Source of the DNA: Cacconaster sp045599325
Lineage (GTDB): Bacteria > Bacteroidota > Bacteroidia > Bacteroidales > UBA932
Direction of reading: 5' to 3'
Length of the DNA stretch: 64,000 nucleotides
NCBI GenBank assembly: GCA_045599325.1
Contig: JAZRVT010000035.1
Span: 58,189 to 122,188 of the forward strand
Each line of letters starts with the position of its first letter. Position 1 is the first letter of the stretch. Below are positions 1 to 9,659 of the stretch, piece after piece. The notes below the pieces were generated by a model that was not told the origin of the DNA, searched no databases, and saw nothing but the letters and a program-made list of their open reading frames with translations. A program made the translations under genes and the position numbers.

Positions 1-929
1 GGGAGGATGAGGACGCACTGGCATACCTCGGTCTGGCCAACATCCTTGTGAAGGAGCTTGACAGGAACGCCATAACAATCGCAGAGGATATGTCCGGGAT
101 GCCGGGCCTCGCCGCTCCGGTAAGGGACGGCGGCGCCGGCTTCGGCTACAGGATGAGTATGGGAGTGGCAGACCACTGGATCAAGTGGATCAAGGAACTT
201 TCGGACTGGCAGTGGAGCATGGGGGAGATTTTCTACGAGCTCACCCGCAAGCGCGATGATGAGCGGACCATAAGCTATGCCGAGTGTCACGACCAGGCCC
301 TGGTGGGCGACAAGACAATCATCTTCCGTCTGATAGACAAGGAGATGTACTGGTCGATGGACAAGGCTTCGAAGAATGTTGCGGTTGACCGCGGAGTGGC
401 TCTCCACAAACTGATAAGACTCGTCACACTGGCCACGGCCGGCGATGGATATCTCAATTTCATGGGAAATGAGTTCGGGCACCCTGAGTGGATAGATTTC
501 CCGAGGGAGGGGAACGGATGGTCCTTCCAGCACGCCCGAAGGCAGTGGTCGATCGCTGATGACCCTGACCTGAGGTTCTGCGCGCTGCAGGCCTTCGACG
601 AGGCGATGGTCCATATGGCCGCTGACTGCGGCCTCTTCAACGGCAGGCCAGAATGCCTGCGTTGTGATGAGGAGAAGAAAGTCCTTCTGATCAGAAGGGC
701 CGGTCTGGTCTTCGCATTCAACTTCAATCCTGAGAACTCTTTTGAGGACTATGCCTTCGAGGTTCCTGCAGGAAAATATGAGACTCTGCTCGACAGCGAC
801 AACACCGGATTCGGCGGCTTCGGGCGGCTGGACAGCAAGGTTCCGCACTTTACTCTGGAAAGAGACGGCAAGACCCTTCTACAGCTCTATCTGCCTGCCC
901 GTACGGTCCAGGTTTTAAGGATAAAATAG
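1..929 (+). CDS. glgB: 1,4-alpha-glucan branching enzyme, 3' part
   Basis: The frame is open from base 3, so the gene starts before the window; about 308 residues are visible. The enzyme moves a short alpha-1,4 glucan segment onto an alpha-1,6 position to branch glycogen in the cytosol. GH13 signatures are readable: A-E-D-M-S-G-M-P (region III, acid/base Glu) close to the left edge, C-H-D-Q-A-L-V-G-D-K-T (region IV, stabilising Asp) near base 290, and M-G-N-E-F-G-H-P-E-W near base 465, followed by a C-terminal beta domain. The nucleophile region lies upstream of the window. The wording of these blocks resembles the eukaryote-like GH13_8 type more than E. coli GlgB (recalled, not aligned). It is followed by the other glycogen genes on the same strand. 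Confidence 0.93.
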   Translation, partial: EDEDALAYLGLANILVKELDRNAITIAEDMSGMPGLAAPVRDGGAGFGYRMSMGVADHWIKWIKELSDWQWSMGEIFYELTRKRDDERTISYAECHDQALVGDKTIIFRLIDKEMYWSMDKASKNVAVDRGVALHKLIRLVTLATAGDGYLNFMGNEFGHPEWIDFPREGNGWSFQHARRQWSIADDPDLRFCALQAFDEAMVHMAADCGLFNGRPECLRCDEEKKVLLIRRAGLVFAFNFNPENSFEDYAFEVPAGKYETLLDSDNTGFGGFGRLDSKVPHFTLERDGKTLLQLYLPARTVQVLRIK

Positions 930-951
930 CCGCCATACTTCTATTTATTAA

Positions 952-979
952 GATTTTGTCGTAAATTTGCGACAAAATC
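952..979 (+). promoter_or_regulatory. Promoter -7 box enclosed in a perfect 10-bp inverted repeat
   Basis: Left arm GATTTTGTCG (952-961) and right arm CGACAAAATC (970-979) are perfect reverse complements. The 8-base spacer (962-969) is TAAATTTG, an exact match to the Bacteroidetes -7 consensus TAnnTTTG. A protein bound to the palindrome would cover the promoter of the debranching-enzyme operon, so this looks like a repressor operator. A terminator for the branching enzyme is less likely because the stem is AT-rich and no T-run follows it. Confidence 0.6.
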
Positions 980-987
980 CAATAGGT

Positions 988-2922
988 ATGGCTTATCTGA
1001 AATTCAATAAGGCGGAACTGGTCAACCTCGAATATGCATTCAAGCGTGAAGTTCTTGCCACAAACCGTGCGGGAGGATATCTCAACACTACGATAGTCGG
1101 CTGTAACACAAGGAAATACCACGGACTTTTCGCAGTCCCTGTTGAAAAGTTCCAAGGTCACCGTCATATCCTCCTCTCATCGCTCGACGAGACCCTCGTC
1201 CAGCACGGAATGCCGTTCAACCTCGGCATCCACTGCTATGGCGGTATCTATGAACCGCGCGGTCACAAATATATCGTCGATTTCGAGATGGATCCCATCC
1301 CGACAATCACCTACCGGGTCGGCGGAATGCTTTTCAAGAAGGAGATAGTCTTCGTGCACAAGAGCGAACAGCTGCTCATCCGCTACACTCTTCTTGACGC
1401 CCACTCCAACACCATCCTCCGTCTGAAACCTTATCTGGCATTCAGGGCCATCCACTCTCTGACAATGGCCAACGGCAACGCCGACACAAGATACAGGCAG
1501 GTTGAGAACGGCTCAGAGTTCAGGCTCTACAGCGAACTCCCGCAACTCGACCTGCAGTGCTCGAAGCCGTGCGACTATGTCCACTGCCCGGACTGGTACA
1601 GGGGAGTGACCTATCTTGAAGAGTACCGCCGCGGCTTTGACTGCCGTGAGGACCTGATGGTTCCCGGCTTCTTCGAGATGCCGATCGAGAAGGGCGAGAG
1701 CATAGTATTCTCCGCCTCCACCTCTGAAATAGACCCGAAGGGACTCAAGGCTCAGTTCACCCGCGAGGTGAAGAACATCGAGCCGCGCGAGGACTTCGAC
1801 AGCTGCCTCAAGGCTGCTGCAAGCCAGCTCATAGCATACGATGTCCGCGGAACTCACGTCTGCACGGGATTCTCCTGGCACGAGATAGGCGGCCTCCGCG
1901 AGACCCTGATCTCGCTTGCAGGTCTGACGATATACAACAACGGTGACGTGAAGCTCTTCGAGAAGATACTCGGCGGGCTGCTGAAAGACTACAGGGAGCA
2001 GCTCCTCGGAGGATGCGACCAGGTCGAGTCCCCTCTCCGTGTCACAGAGGCCGTGCAGCATCTCGTTTCCTTCACGGGCAACGGTGCCGGAGCCTGGAAA
2101 AAGTACGGCGCCCTGCTCAAGGGCATAGTGGACAGCTATGCCGCAGGCCGTCCGGAGGCAAGGCTGAGCGACAACGGAATGATATGGGCTGAAAAGCCTG
2201 GTGTCGCGCTCAGCTGGATGAACGCTTACGTCGGCGGCCGTCCTGTCACTGAACGCCGCGGCTGGCAGGTTGAGACCAACGCCCTGTGGTACAACGCTGT
2301 CTGCTTCGCCCTCGATATGGAGAGCACATTCGGCAAGGACCGGGGATTCATTGAAAAGTGCGCTGACATCAGACGCCGCATAGATGAGAACTTCTTCAAT
2401 CTCTTCTGGGTTGAGGCCCGCCACCACCTTGCAGACTATGTTGACGAGAAGGGCCAGAACGTCTTCACACGCCCTAACCAGCTGTACGCCTGCTCTCTGG
2501 CATACAGCCCCGTCCCTGAGACGGTGCAGTCCCAGATTCTCAGGGCCGTATTCCGTGAACTTGTCACTACCCGCGGCATCCGCACGCTTTCACCTAAGAA
2601 TCCGCTCTACCGTTCGCGATACGAAGGCAACCAGATTGACCGTGACACTGCAACCCATAACGGATGCAACCGCCCGTGGCTTCTCGGTCCTTATGCAGAA
2701 GCCTCCTTCAAGCTCTACGGTGCATCTTTCATCCGACAGGCGCAGGAACTGATTGACGGATTCCAGGAAGATATGAATATCCACGGCATCGGCGCCGTGG
2801 CAGAAATATATGACGGTGACCCTCAGTATATGCCTCACGGAGCCATCAACTCCGCCTTGAGCGTCGCTGAGATTCTCCGTGTCAAGTATCTCATAAACAA
2901 ATACAGGGAGGAAGAGCAATGA
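988..2922 (+). CDS. Glycogen debranching enzyme (GH133, amylo-alpha-1,6-glucosidase)
   Basis: 644 residues. It hydrolyses the alpha-1,6 branch points of glycogen. The N-terminal GDE_N-like domain (about residues 1-230) begins with the typical N-R-A-G-G-Y-L-N-T-T and T-R-K-Y-H-G-L blocks. The (alpha/alpha)6 C-terminal domain (about 270-640) ends with H-N-G-C-N-R-P-W-L-L-G-P-Y-x-E-A, which carries the expected Glu. The block usually read as W-G-R-D-T is G-L-R-E-T here. I chose ATG 988 because an upstream in-frame TTG at 967 lies inside the promoter box. The stop codon overlaps the next start (ATGA), which implies translational coupling to the glycosyltransferase. Confidence 0.9.
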   Translation: MAYLKFNKAELVNLEYAFKREVLATNRAGGYLNTTIVGCNTRKYHGLFAVPVEKFQGHRHILLSSLDETLVQHGMPFNLGIHCYGGIYEPRGHKYIVDFEMDPIPTITYRVGGMLFKKEIVFVHKSEQLLIRYTLLDAHSNTILRLKPYLAFRAIHSLTMANGNADTRYRQVENGSEFRLYSELPQLDLQCSKPCDYVHCPDWYRGVTYLEEYRRGFDCREDLMVPGFFEMPIEKGESIVFSASTSEIDPKGLKAQFTREVKNIEPREDFDSCLKAAASQLIAYDVRGTHVCTGFSWHEIGGLRETLISLAGLTIYNNGDVKLFEKILGGLLKDYREQLLGGCDQVESPLRVTEAVQHLVSFTGNGAGAWKKYGALLKGIVDSYAAGRPEARLSDNGMIWAEKPGVALSWMNAYVGGRPVTERRGWQVETNALWYNAVCFALDMESTFGKDRGFIEKCADIRRRIDENFFNLFWVEARHHLADYVDEKGQNVFTRPNQLYACSLAYSPVPETVQSQILRAVFRELVTTRGIRTLSPKNPLYRSRYEGNQIDRDTATHNGCNRPWLLGPYAEASFKLYGASFIRQAQELIDGFQEDMNIHGIGAVAEIYDGDPQYMPHGAINSALSVAEILRVKYLINKYREEEQ

Positions 2923-4202
2923 GAGTACTGATGTTCGGCTGGGAGTTTCCTCCGCACATTGCCGGCGGACTCGGGACAGCCTGCTATGGAATGACCAAGG
3001 GGCTCGCGCACAGCGGCGTCGAGGTCCTGTTCGTGATGCCGTCCGCAAGCGGAGACGAGGACCAGAGCGCAGTCAAGATAATCAACGCAAGTGACGTGGC
3101 GGTATATGACACCTGCCACAATGTGGACGAGTTCCTTACTAAAGTTCAGTTCCTAAGGGTGGGCTCAAACCTCCACCCATACATCGATCCGGTCGATTTC
3201 ACCGAACTGGTCGAGAAGGAGCAGAAGTTCCAGAGCGAGGAGTTCAAGATGTACTTCCGCCAGAAGTACAAATTCTCCGGCAAGTACGGAAAGAACCTGA
3301 TGGAGGAGGTTTCCCGTTACGCAATGGTTGCCGGCGCCATCGCCGCCGAGCAGCAGTTCGACGTGATCCACGCCCACGACTGGCTGACCTATCTCGCCGG
3401 CATAGCGGCGAAGAGAGTATCCGGCAAGCCGCTCGTGATCCACGTCCACGCTACAGAGTACGATCGTGGTACTTCTCCTAATCCCGAAGTGTACCGTCTA
3501 GAGAAGATGGGAATGGAGGAGGCAGACAAGGTCATCACAGTCAGCAACCTGACCAGGAACATTGTGATAAACAAATACGGCATTGACCCGCGCAAGGTCG
3601 TGACTGTCCACAATGCTGTCGATTTCTCAGGCAGGAGCAATATGGAGGTCAGCCGCGGAGTGAAGGAGAAGGTCATCACCTTCCTCGGCCGCATCACTTT
3701 CCAGAAGGGTCCGGAGTATTTCATCGAGGCCGCCGCAAAGGTGCTCAAGATGTGTCCTGACACCCACTTCGTGATGGCCGGCAGCGGTGATATGATGAAC
3801 CGCTGCATCCGCTATGTTGCGAAGCTCGGCATTTCTGACCGCTTCCATTTCACCGGATTCCTGCGCGGGACTGACGTCCAGAAGATGTTCGCCCTCTCTG
3901 ATGTCTATGTGATGCCTTCCGTATCTGAGCCGTTCGGAATCTCGCCGCTCGAGGCGATGAAGACCGATGTTCCGACCATCATCTCCAAGCAGTCCGGTGT
4001 GGCTGAGGTCCTGAAATACGCCATCAAGGTGGACTTCTGGGATGTCAACGCTCTCGCGGACGCAATGTACGGTCTGCTCAACTATCCGTCCCTCGCACCG
4101 TTCGCGACAGAGAAGGGAAGGGAGGAGGTTGACAGCCTCAAGTGGGACAGCGCAGCTGTCAAGGTCAAGGCTGTCTATGAGTCAGCCATCAATGAAAAAT
4201 AA
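2919..4202 (+). CDS. GT4-like glycosyltransferase (glycogen synthase-like)
   Basis: 427 residues, GT-B fold. The N-terminus W-E-F-P-P-H-I-A-G-G-L-G-T is the sugar-nucleotide enzyme type of glycine loop. H-V-H-A-T-E-Y-D-R-G and V-S-N-L-T-R-N lie in the middle, and S-E-P-F-G-I-S-P-L-E-A near residue 335 is the E-x7-E donor site. By family it extends alpha-1,4 glucan chains or makes malto-oligosaccharides; the donor cannot be read from the sequence. It sits between the debranching enzyme and a GH57 hydrolase, a combination I recall from Bacteroides. The start overlaps the previous stop by 4 nt, and 12 nt separate its stop from the next ATG. Confidence 0.85.
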   Translation: MRVLMFGWEFPPHIAGGLGTACYGMTKGLAHSGVEVLFVMPSASGDEDQSAVKIINASDVAVYDTCHNVDEFLTKVQFLRVGSNLHPYIDPVDFTELVEKEQKFQSEEFKMYFRQKYKFSGKYGKNLMEEVSRYAMVAGAIAAEQQFDVIHAHDWLTYLAGIAAKRVSGKPLVIHVHATEYDRGTSPNPEVYRLEKMGMEEADKVITVSNLTRNIVINKYGIDPRKVVTVHNAVDFSGRSNMEVSRGVKEKVITFLGRITFQKGPEYFIEAAAKVLKMCPDTHFVMAGSGDMMNRCIRYVAKLGISDRFHFTGFLRGTDVQKMFALSDVYVMPSVSEPFGISPLEAMKTDVPTIISKQSGVAEVLKYAIKVDFWDVNALADAMYGLLNYPSLAPFATEKGREEVDSLKWDSAAVKVKAVYESAINEK

Positions 4203-4214
4203 AGATTGATATAT

Positions 4215-5426
4215 ATGAACAAGTCAGTATGCTTTTATTTCCAGGTCCATCAGCCGGACCGTCTGAGGCAGTTCCGTTTCTTCGACATAGGCAACGACTA
4301 CCACTATCTGGACGATTTTGCAAACAGGACGATTGTCAGCCGCATCGCTGACAGATGCTATCTCCCTGCAAACAGGATGCTGCTCGAGATGATCGGACAG
4401 CACAAAGGTGAGTTCAAGGTCGCCTTCTCCATCTCCGGAGCCGCCATCGAGCAGTTCAGGATGTATGTGCCGGAAGTCATCGACAGTTTCAAGGCGCTTG
4501 CCGCCACCGGATGCGTCGAGTTCCTCGCTGAGACCTACTCCCACTCGCTGGCATCCCTTTCTTCGACCGCTGAGTTCAAGAAGCAGGTGAAGCAGCACGC
4601 CGAACTTGTGCGCAGCCTCTTCGGTGTCAAGCCGACCACTTTCCGCAACACCGAGCTCATCTATTCCGACGCCATCGGTGCCGCAGTGGCAGACCTGGGC
4701 TTCAACGTGATGCTGGCTGAGGGAGCGAAGCACATACTCGGATGGAAGAGTCCGGACTTTGTCTATACCAACGCTATCAACCCGCGCCTGAAACTCCTTC
4801 TCAGGAACTTCGGCCTCAGCGATGACATCGCATTCAGGTTTTCCAACCAGAACTGGGCATCCTGGCCTCTGACAGCCGACAAATATGCCGGCTGGGTCGC
4901 CGAGTCCCTCGCGGAGGGTGAGATAGTCAACCTCTTCATGGACTACGAGACTTTCGGAGAGCACCAGAGCGCTTCTTCAGGGATCTTCGACTTCATGAAA
5001 GCCCTGCCTGCTGAACTCTTCAGCAGGGGAATAGGCTTCTGCACGCCTTCTGAGGCGGTGGTGAAGCATCAGCCGGTGGCTCCTCTCCACGTGCCGTACC
5101 CAATCTCCTGGGCGGACGAGGAGCGTGACACCAGCGCCTGGCTCGGCAACGAGCTCCAGGAGGAGGCCTTCAACAAAATCTCCGCAATGGAGAGTGATGT
5201 CCTCAAGACAAAGGATGAGAAGCTGATCGGCATCTACAGGAAACTGCAGGAGAGCGACCACTTCTACTATATGTGCACCAAGTTCTTCTCCGACGGCAGC
5301 GTGCACAGCTATTTCAACCCGTACGACACTCCGTACGAGGCGTTCATCAACTATATGAACGTGCTCTCTGACTTTGAGATCAGAGTGAAGGAGAAACTTA
5401 AACTGAAAAACAAGAAATCAAGATAA
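4215..5426 (+). CDS. Glycoside hydrolase family 57 (alpha-amylase/glucanotransferase type)
   Basis: 403 residues, with no signal peptide, so cytoplasmic. GH57 landmarks are present: H-Q-P near the N-terminus, F-R-N-T-E-L-I-Y-S-D near residue 145 with the likely nucleophile Glu, and M-D-Y-E-T-F-G-E-H-Q near residue 242 with the likely acid/base Asp. The family cleaves or transfers alpha-1,4 glucans. In this operon it should act on glycogen or on oligosaccharides released by the debranching enzyme. ATG 4215 is preferred to TTG 4206, which would add only three residues. The next gene begins 3 nt after the stop. Confidence 0.88.
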   Translation: MNKSVCFYFQVHQPDRLRQFRFFDIGNDYHYLDDFANRTIVSRIADRCYLPANRMLLEMIGQHKGEFKVAFSISGAAIEQFRMYVPEVIDSFKALAATGCVEFLAETYSHSLASLSSTAEFKKQVKQHAELVRSLFGVKPTTFRNTELIYSDAIGAAVADLGFNVMLAEGAKHILGWKSPDFVYTNAINPRLKLLLRNFGLSDDIAFRFSNQNWASWPLTADKYAGWVAESLAEGEIVNLFMDYETFGEHQSASSGIFDFMKALPAELFSRGIGFCTPSEAVVKHQPVAPLHVPYPISWADEERDTSAWLGNELQEEAFNKISAMESDVLKTKDEKLIGIYRKLQESDHFYYMCTKFFSDGSVHSYFNPYDTPYEAFINYMNVLSDFEIRVKEKLKLKNKKSR

Positions 5427-5429
5427 CAG

Positions 5430-8400
5430 ATGCAGAACAACTATAAGATGCCGGACTATCTCTTCGAGATAAGCTGGGAAGTTTGCAACAAGGTCGGCGG
5501 GATACATACCGTCATCGCCACAAAATCTCTATTCTTAGGAAAAGAATTCAAGAAAAATCATATTCACATCGGACCTGATGTCTGGAGGAATACAGAGAAG
5601 AATCCGGAATTCACCGAGGATCCGAACCTCTTCCGCTCCTGGCGCCTGACTGCGGCGGAGGAAGGTCTCCGCGTGAGGGTGGGCCACTGGAACGTCGCAG
5701 GCAAGCCTGTGGCCATCCTTGTGGACTACACTACTTTCATCTCACGCAAGGACAACATCCTGGCAGACTTCTGGAACCGCTTCGGGGTTGACTCCATCAG
5801 CGGCAACTGGGACTATATCGAGTCAGCTCTCTTCGGATATGCTTCTGGAAAGGTGATTGAGAGTTTCATGAGGTTCAATGTGAAACCTAACGACAAGGTT
5901 GTCGCCCAGTTCCACGAATGGATGACCGGCTCCGGCCTCCTCTACCTGAAGATGAACAGTCTCCCTGTGGGCACCATCTTCACCACCCACGCCACAGTCA
6001 TCGGCCGTTGCGTGGCAGAGAAGAACCTTCCTCTATACGACCGTCTGGAAAGTATCAACGCTGACCAGCTCGCCCACGAGTACGGAGTGGTGGCACGCCA
6101 CTCGCTTGAGAAGGCCGCTGCAAAGGCCGCAGACGTGTTCACCACTGTCAGTGATATCACTGCCCGCGAGTGCAGCCGCTTCCTCGGCCGCGAATGCGAC
6201 GTGATAACTCCGAACGGTTTCGAGAACAGCTTCACCCCTTCACCTGAGGAGTTCCCTGACTGCGAGGCCAGCGCCCGCAGGAAACTCATCGCCACGGCAT
6301 CCGCGATGGCGGGCGAACCTTTCCCTGATGACAGCATCCTTGTCGGAATCAGCGGCAGGTACGAATACAGCAACAAAGGAATCGACGTATTCATCGACGC
6401 GCTTGCAAAAATCAATTCGGGCGACTGGTCCGGCAGGAAGATACTTGCCTTCATAATGGTGCCATCAGGCAACAACGGCCCTGACAAGGAGCTTGTCGCA
6501 CGCCTTGCCGGTTCTGACTCGAAGCATACGACACAGGTAAGCCACTGTCTGATGGACGACTTCGACGTGGTGACACGCCGCCTCCGTCAGCTTGATCTCT
6601 GCAACAGGGAGGGGGACAAGGTAGATGTATTCTTCTTCCCGACCTATCTCAACGGGGAGGACGGCATTTTCAATGTGAAGTACTATGACCTCCTCGCAGG
6701 AATGGACCTGACAGTATTCCCTTCATACTATGAACCTTGGGGCTATACTCCGCTCGAGTCTCTCGCATTCCACGTCCCGACCACCACAACATCCCTCGCA
6801 GGCTTCGGACTCTGGGTCCGCGACCATTGCGCTGAAGAGCATCCCGGCATCAAGGTCATCGACAGAGATGACTCCAACTACAATGAGGTGGTTGCAGAGG
6901 TCGCCGGCCGCATCCTGGAGATTGCATCCCTCGATGCAGCTGCAAGGGTTGAATATCACGAAAATGCCAGGAAGGTATCAGAGATCGCACTCTGGAAGAA
7001 CAACATAACCTATTATAAGGAAGCATACTCGGATGCCATCGAGAAACTGTCCGCTGCAAGGGCCGACTATGTCGAGATAGCCGACGACAAGCCTCAGTCA
7101 TATGCCAAGATCGAGAGCAGCCGTCCTGCCTGGAACAGCGTCTTCATCGGCCGCGAGCTTCCTGAAAGGCTCGCGCACCTGGAAGTCCTTGCCAAGAACC
7201 TCTGGTGGTGCTGGAACCAGAGCGCCATCGACCTCTTCAGCAGCATTGACCCGGAACTCTGGAAGAAGAGTTCAGGCAACCCTCTGCTCCTCCTCGACAA
7301 GATTCCTCTGAAACTCTACCGCAAGCTGGAGAAGGACGACGCCTTCCTTGCCCGTCTCGATTCAGTCTATGCCGAGTTTTCTGATTATATGGCCCAGAAG
7401 GATGACCGCAAGGGGGCGAAGATCGCTTACTTCTGTATGGAGTACGGCATCGACACATCTCTGAAAATCTACTCCGGCGGCCTCGGCATCCTTGCCGGCG
7501 ACTACCTCAAGGAGGCTTCCGACATGAAGGTCAACCTTACTGCGGTCGGTCTTCTCTACAGGTTCGGCTATTTCACGCAGCAGCTGTCAGCCTACGGAGA
7601 CCAGATATCATTCTATGAACCTCAGGACTTCACGAAGATTCCTGCAACCCCTGCACGCGACAAGGACGGCAACTGGCTGAAGATCAGTGTGGCGTTCCCT
7701 GGCCGTAACATCAACGCGCGTGTATGGAGAGTCGAGGTCGGCCGCACAGACCTCTATCTCCTCGACACGGACTATGAGGACAACCTCCCTGAAGACCGCC
7801 ACGTCACCCACCAGCTCTACGGAGGCGACTGGGAGAACCGTCTCAAGCAGGAACTTCTCCTTGGAGTAGGCGGCATCCGCGCACTCCGCGCCCTCGGCGT
7901 CGAGGCTGAGGTATACCACTGCAACGAGGGTCACGCTGCTTTCTGCGGGCTCGAGCGTATGAGAGAGTATATCCAGAACGATAACCTCTCATTCCCGGAG
8001 GCACTGGAGGTCGTTAGGGCATCTTCCCTCTTCACAACCCACACACCTGTCCCTGCAGGTCACGACGCTTTCCCTGAAGATATGCTCCGCGTCTATATCT
8101 CGCACTACCCTGACAGGATGAAGACAGACTGGCGCACATTCATGGGCCTCGGAAAGATCAACGTCGACAACCCTAACGAGAAGTTCTCGATGAGTTTCCT
8201 CGCCGCCAACCTCTCACAGGAGATCAACGGTGTCAGCTGGCTCCACGGACGCGTCAGTCAGAAGATATTCGCACCGATGTGGCCGGGATACCTGCCTGAG
8301 GAGCTCAATGTCAGTTCAGTCACCAACGGTGTCCACTATCCTACCTGGACCGCGCCGGAATGGAAAGCCATCCACGCCGAAGTCTTCGGTGAGGAGTTCA

Positions 8401-9659
8401 AGACCCATCACTATGACAAGTCCTGCTTCGAAGGAATCTACCGTGTGCCTGACAAGAAGATATGGGCTGCCAGGACCAAACTCCGCAAGCGCCTGATTGA
8501 CGCTGTGAAGGAGTGTATGTCCGACACCTCGGCGACCAGACACTACTCTCCGGGCCAGATTGTCAAGATCCGTGAGACACTGCGCGATGACGTGCTCACC
8601 ATCGGTTTCGCACGCCGCTTCGCCACATACAAGCGTGCGACCCTTCTCTTCAGCAACCTTGACAGGCTCAACGAAATCGTCAACAATCCGGAGCGTCCTG
8701 TACAGTTCCTGTTCGCCGGCAAGGCACATCCTGCTGACAAGGCGGGCCAGGACCTCATCAAGCATATCGTAGAGGTCTCCAAGATGCCTCAGTTCATAGG
8801 CAAGATTGTGTTCGTACCTAACTATGACATCTCTATCGCGAAGCTTCTCGTCCAGGGAGTTGACGTATGGATGAACAACCCTACACGCCCGCAGGAGGCT
8901 CCCGGCACCAGTGGCGAGAAGGCTGTGATGAACGGCGTGATGCACTTCTCCGTCCTTGACGGATGGTGGGTCGAAGGATACAGGCCGGGCGCCGGCTGGG
9001 CTCTGAAGATGGAGCGCACCTACGATGACCAGTCATTCCAGAATGACCTTGACTCGTCCACAATCTACAATATCATTGAGAACGAAATAGCTCCGACATT
9101 CTATAACAATGACAACGGCGGTCTCTCATCAGACTGGATAATGACCATCAAGAACACTGTGGCGCAGGTTGCCTGCAACTTCACCACCAACCGTATGCTG
9201 ACTGACTACTGCAACCAGTACTACGAACCTCTCAAGGCCCGTTATCATTCCCTGATTGAGGACGACTATGCACTGGCCCGTGACATCGCTTTCTGGAAGA
9301 AGCGTATGCGCCGCGAGTGGCACCATCTCGAGGTCATCTCCTTCACCCGCCCTTCAATGGAGCGCAACCCTCTTGTACTCGGCAAGGAGTACACCTCCGA
9401 GCTTGTGCTCAGAATCGGCGATATCGAGCCTGAGGACCTGGGAGTGGAGATCCTTCAGGCCGAGCAGAACGCGAAAGGTGAATACCACATCGTTCAGCTC
9501 TACGAATTCGAAGCTGCTGAGTGCAAGGACGGTGTCGCTACATACCGCGCAAAGATATCACCTGAGATTTCTGGTACATACGAACTCGCCTGCAGACTGT
9601 ATGCAAAGAATGCGAAGCTCCCTCACCGCCAGGATTTCGAACTTGTGAAATGGTTGTAG
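5430..9659 (+). CDS. Fused glycogen synthase (GT3) and alpha-glucan phosphorylase (GT35)
   Basis: 1409 residues. Residues 1 to about 550 read as a eukaryote-type GT3 glycogen synthase: F-E-I-S-W-E-V-C-N-K-V-G-G-I-H near the start, and F-P-S-Y-Y-E-P-W-G-Y-T-P-L-E-S near 430 with the E...E donor site. From about 575 the phosphorylase half begins with L-A-K-N-L-W-W-C-W-N (DUF3417-like). It continues with Y-F-C-M-E-Y-G-I, N-E-G-H-A-A-F and P-G-T-S-G-E-K-A-V-M-N-G, where Lys1164 is the expected pyridoxal-phosphate lysine. About 100 C-terminal residues look like a beta domain. One chain thus carries a chain-building (UDP-glucose) and a chain-shortening (phosphate to glucose-1-phosphate) enzyme. No stop or frameshift separates them. 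Confidence 0.9.
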   Translation: MQNNYKMPDYLFEISWEVCNKVGGIHTVIATKSLFLGKEFKKNHIHIGPDVWRNTEKNPEFTEDPNLFRSWRLTAAEEGLRVRVGHWNVAGKPVAILVDYTTFISRKDNILADFWNRFGVDSISGNWDYIESALFGYASGKVIESFMRFNVKPNDKVVAQFHEWMTGSGLLYLKMNSLPVGTIFTTHATVIGRCVAEKNLPLYDRLESINADQLAHEYGVVARHSLEKAAAKAADVFTTVSDITARECSRFLGRECDVITPNGFENSFTPSPEEFPDCEASARRKLIATASAMAGEPFPDDSILVGISGRYEYSNKGIDVFIDALAKINSGDWSGRKILAFIMVPSGNNGPDKELVARLAGSDSKHTTQVSHCLMDDFDVVTRRLRQLDLCNREGDKVDVFFFPTYLNGEDGIFNVKYYDLLAGMDLTVFPSYYEPWGYTPLESLAFHVPTTTTSLAGFGLWVRDHCAEEHPGIKVIDRDDSNYNEVVAEVAGRILEIASLDAAARVEYHENARKVSEIALWKNNITYYKEAYSDAIEKLSAARADYVEIADDKPQSYAKIESSRPAWNSVFIGRELPERLAHLEVLAKNLWWCWNQSAIDLFSSIDPELWKKSSGNPLLLLDKIPLKLYRKLEKDDAFLARLDSVYAEFSDYMAQKDDRKGAKIAYFCMEYGIDTSLKIYSGGLGILAGDYLKEASDMKVNLTAVGLLYRFGYFTQQLSAYGDQISFYEPQDFTKIPATPARDKDGNWLKISVAFPGRNINARVWRVEVGRTDLYLLDTDYEDNLPEDRHVTHQLYGGDWENRLKQELLLGVGGIRALRALGVEAEVYHCNEGHAAFCGLERMREYIQNDNLSFPEALEVVRASSLFTTHTPVPAGHDAFPEDMLRVYISHYPDRMKTDWRTFMGLGKINVDNPNEKFSMSFLAANLSQEINGVSWLHGRVSQKIFAPMWPGYLPEELNVSSVTNGVHYPTWTAPEWKAIHAEVFGEEFKTHHYDKSCFEGIYRVPDKKIWAARTKLRKRLIDAVKECMSDTSATRHYSPGQIVKIRETLRDDVLTIGFARRFATYKRATLLFSNLDRLNEIVNNPERPVQFLFAGKAHPADKAGQDLIKHIVEVSKMPQFIGKIVFVPNYDISIAKLLVQGVDVWMNNPTRPQEAPGTSGEKAVMNGVMHFSVLDGWWVEGYRPGAGWALKMERTYDDQSFQNDLDSSTIYNIIENEIAPTFYNNDNGGLSSDWIMTIKNTVAQVACNFTTNRMLTDYCNQYYEPLKARYHSLIEDDYALARDIAFWKKRMRREWHHLEVISFTRPSMERNPLVLGKEYTSELVLRIGDIEPEDLGVEILQAEQNAKGEYHIVQLYEFEAAECKDGVATYRAKISPEISGTYELACRLYAKNAKLPHRQDFELVKWL

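Noticed and set aside
952..979. Terminator for the branching enzyme gene
   Set aside because: The stem is AT-rich, no T-run follows, and its loop is a perfect promoter box.
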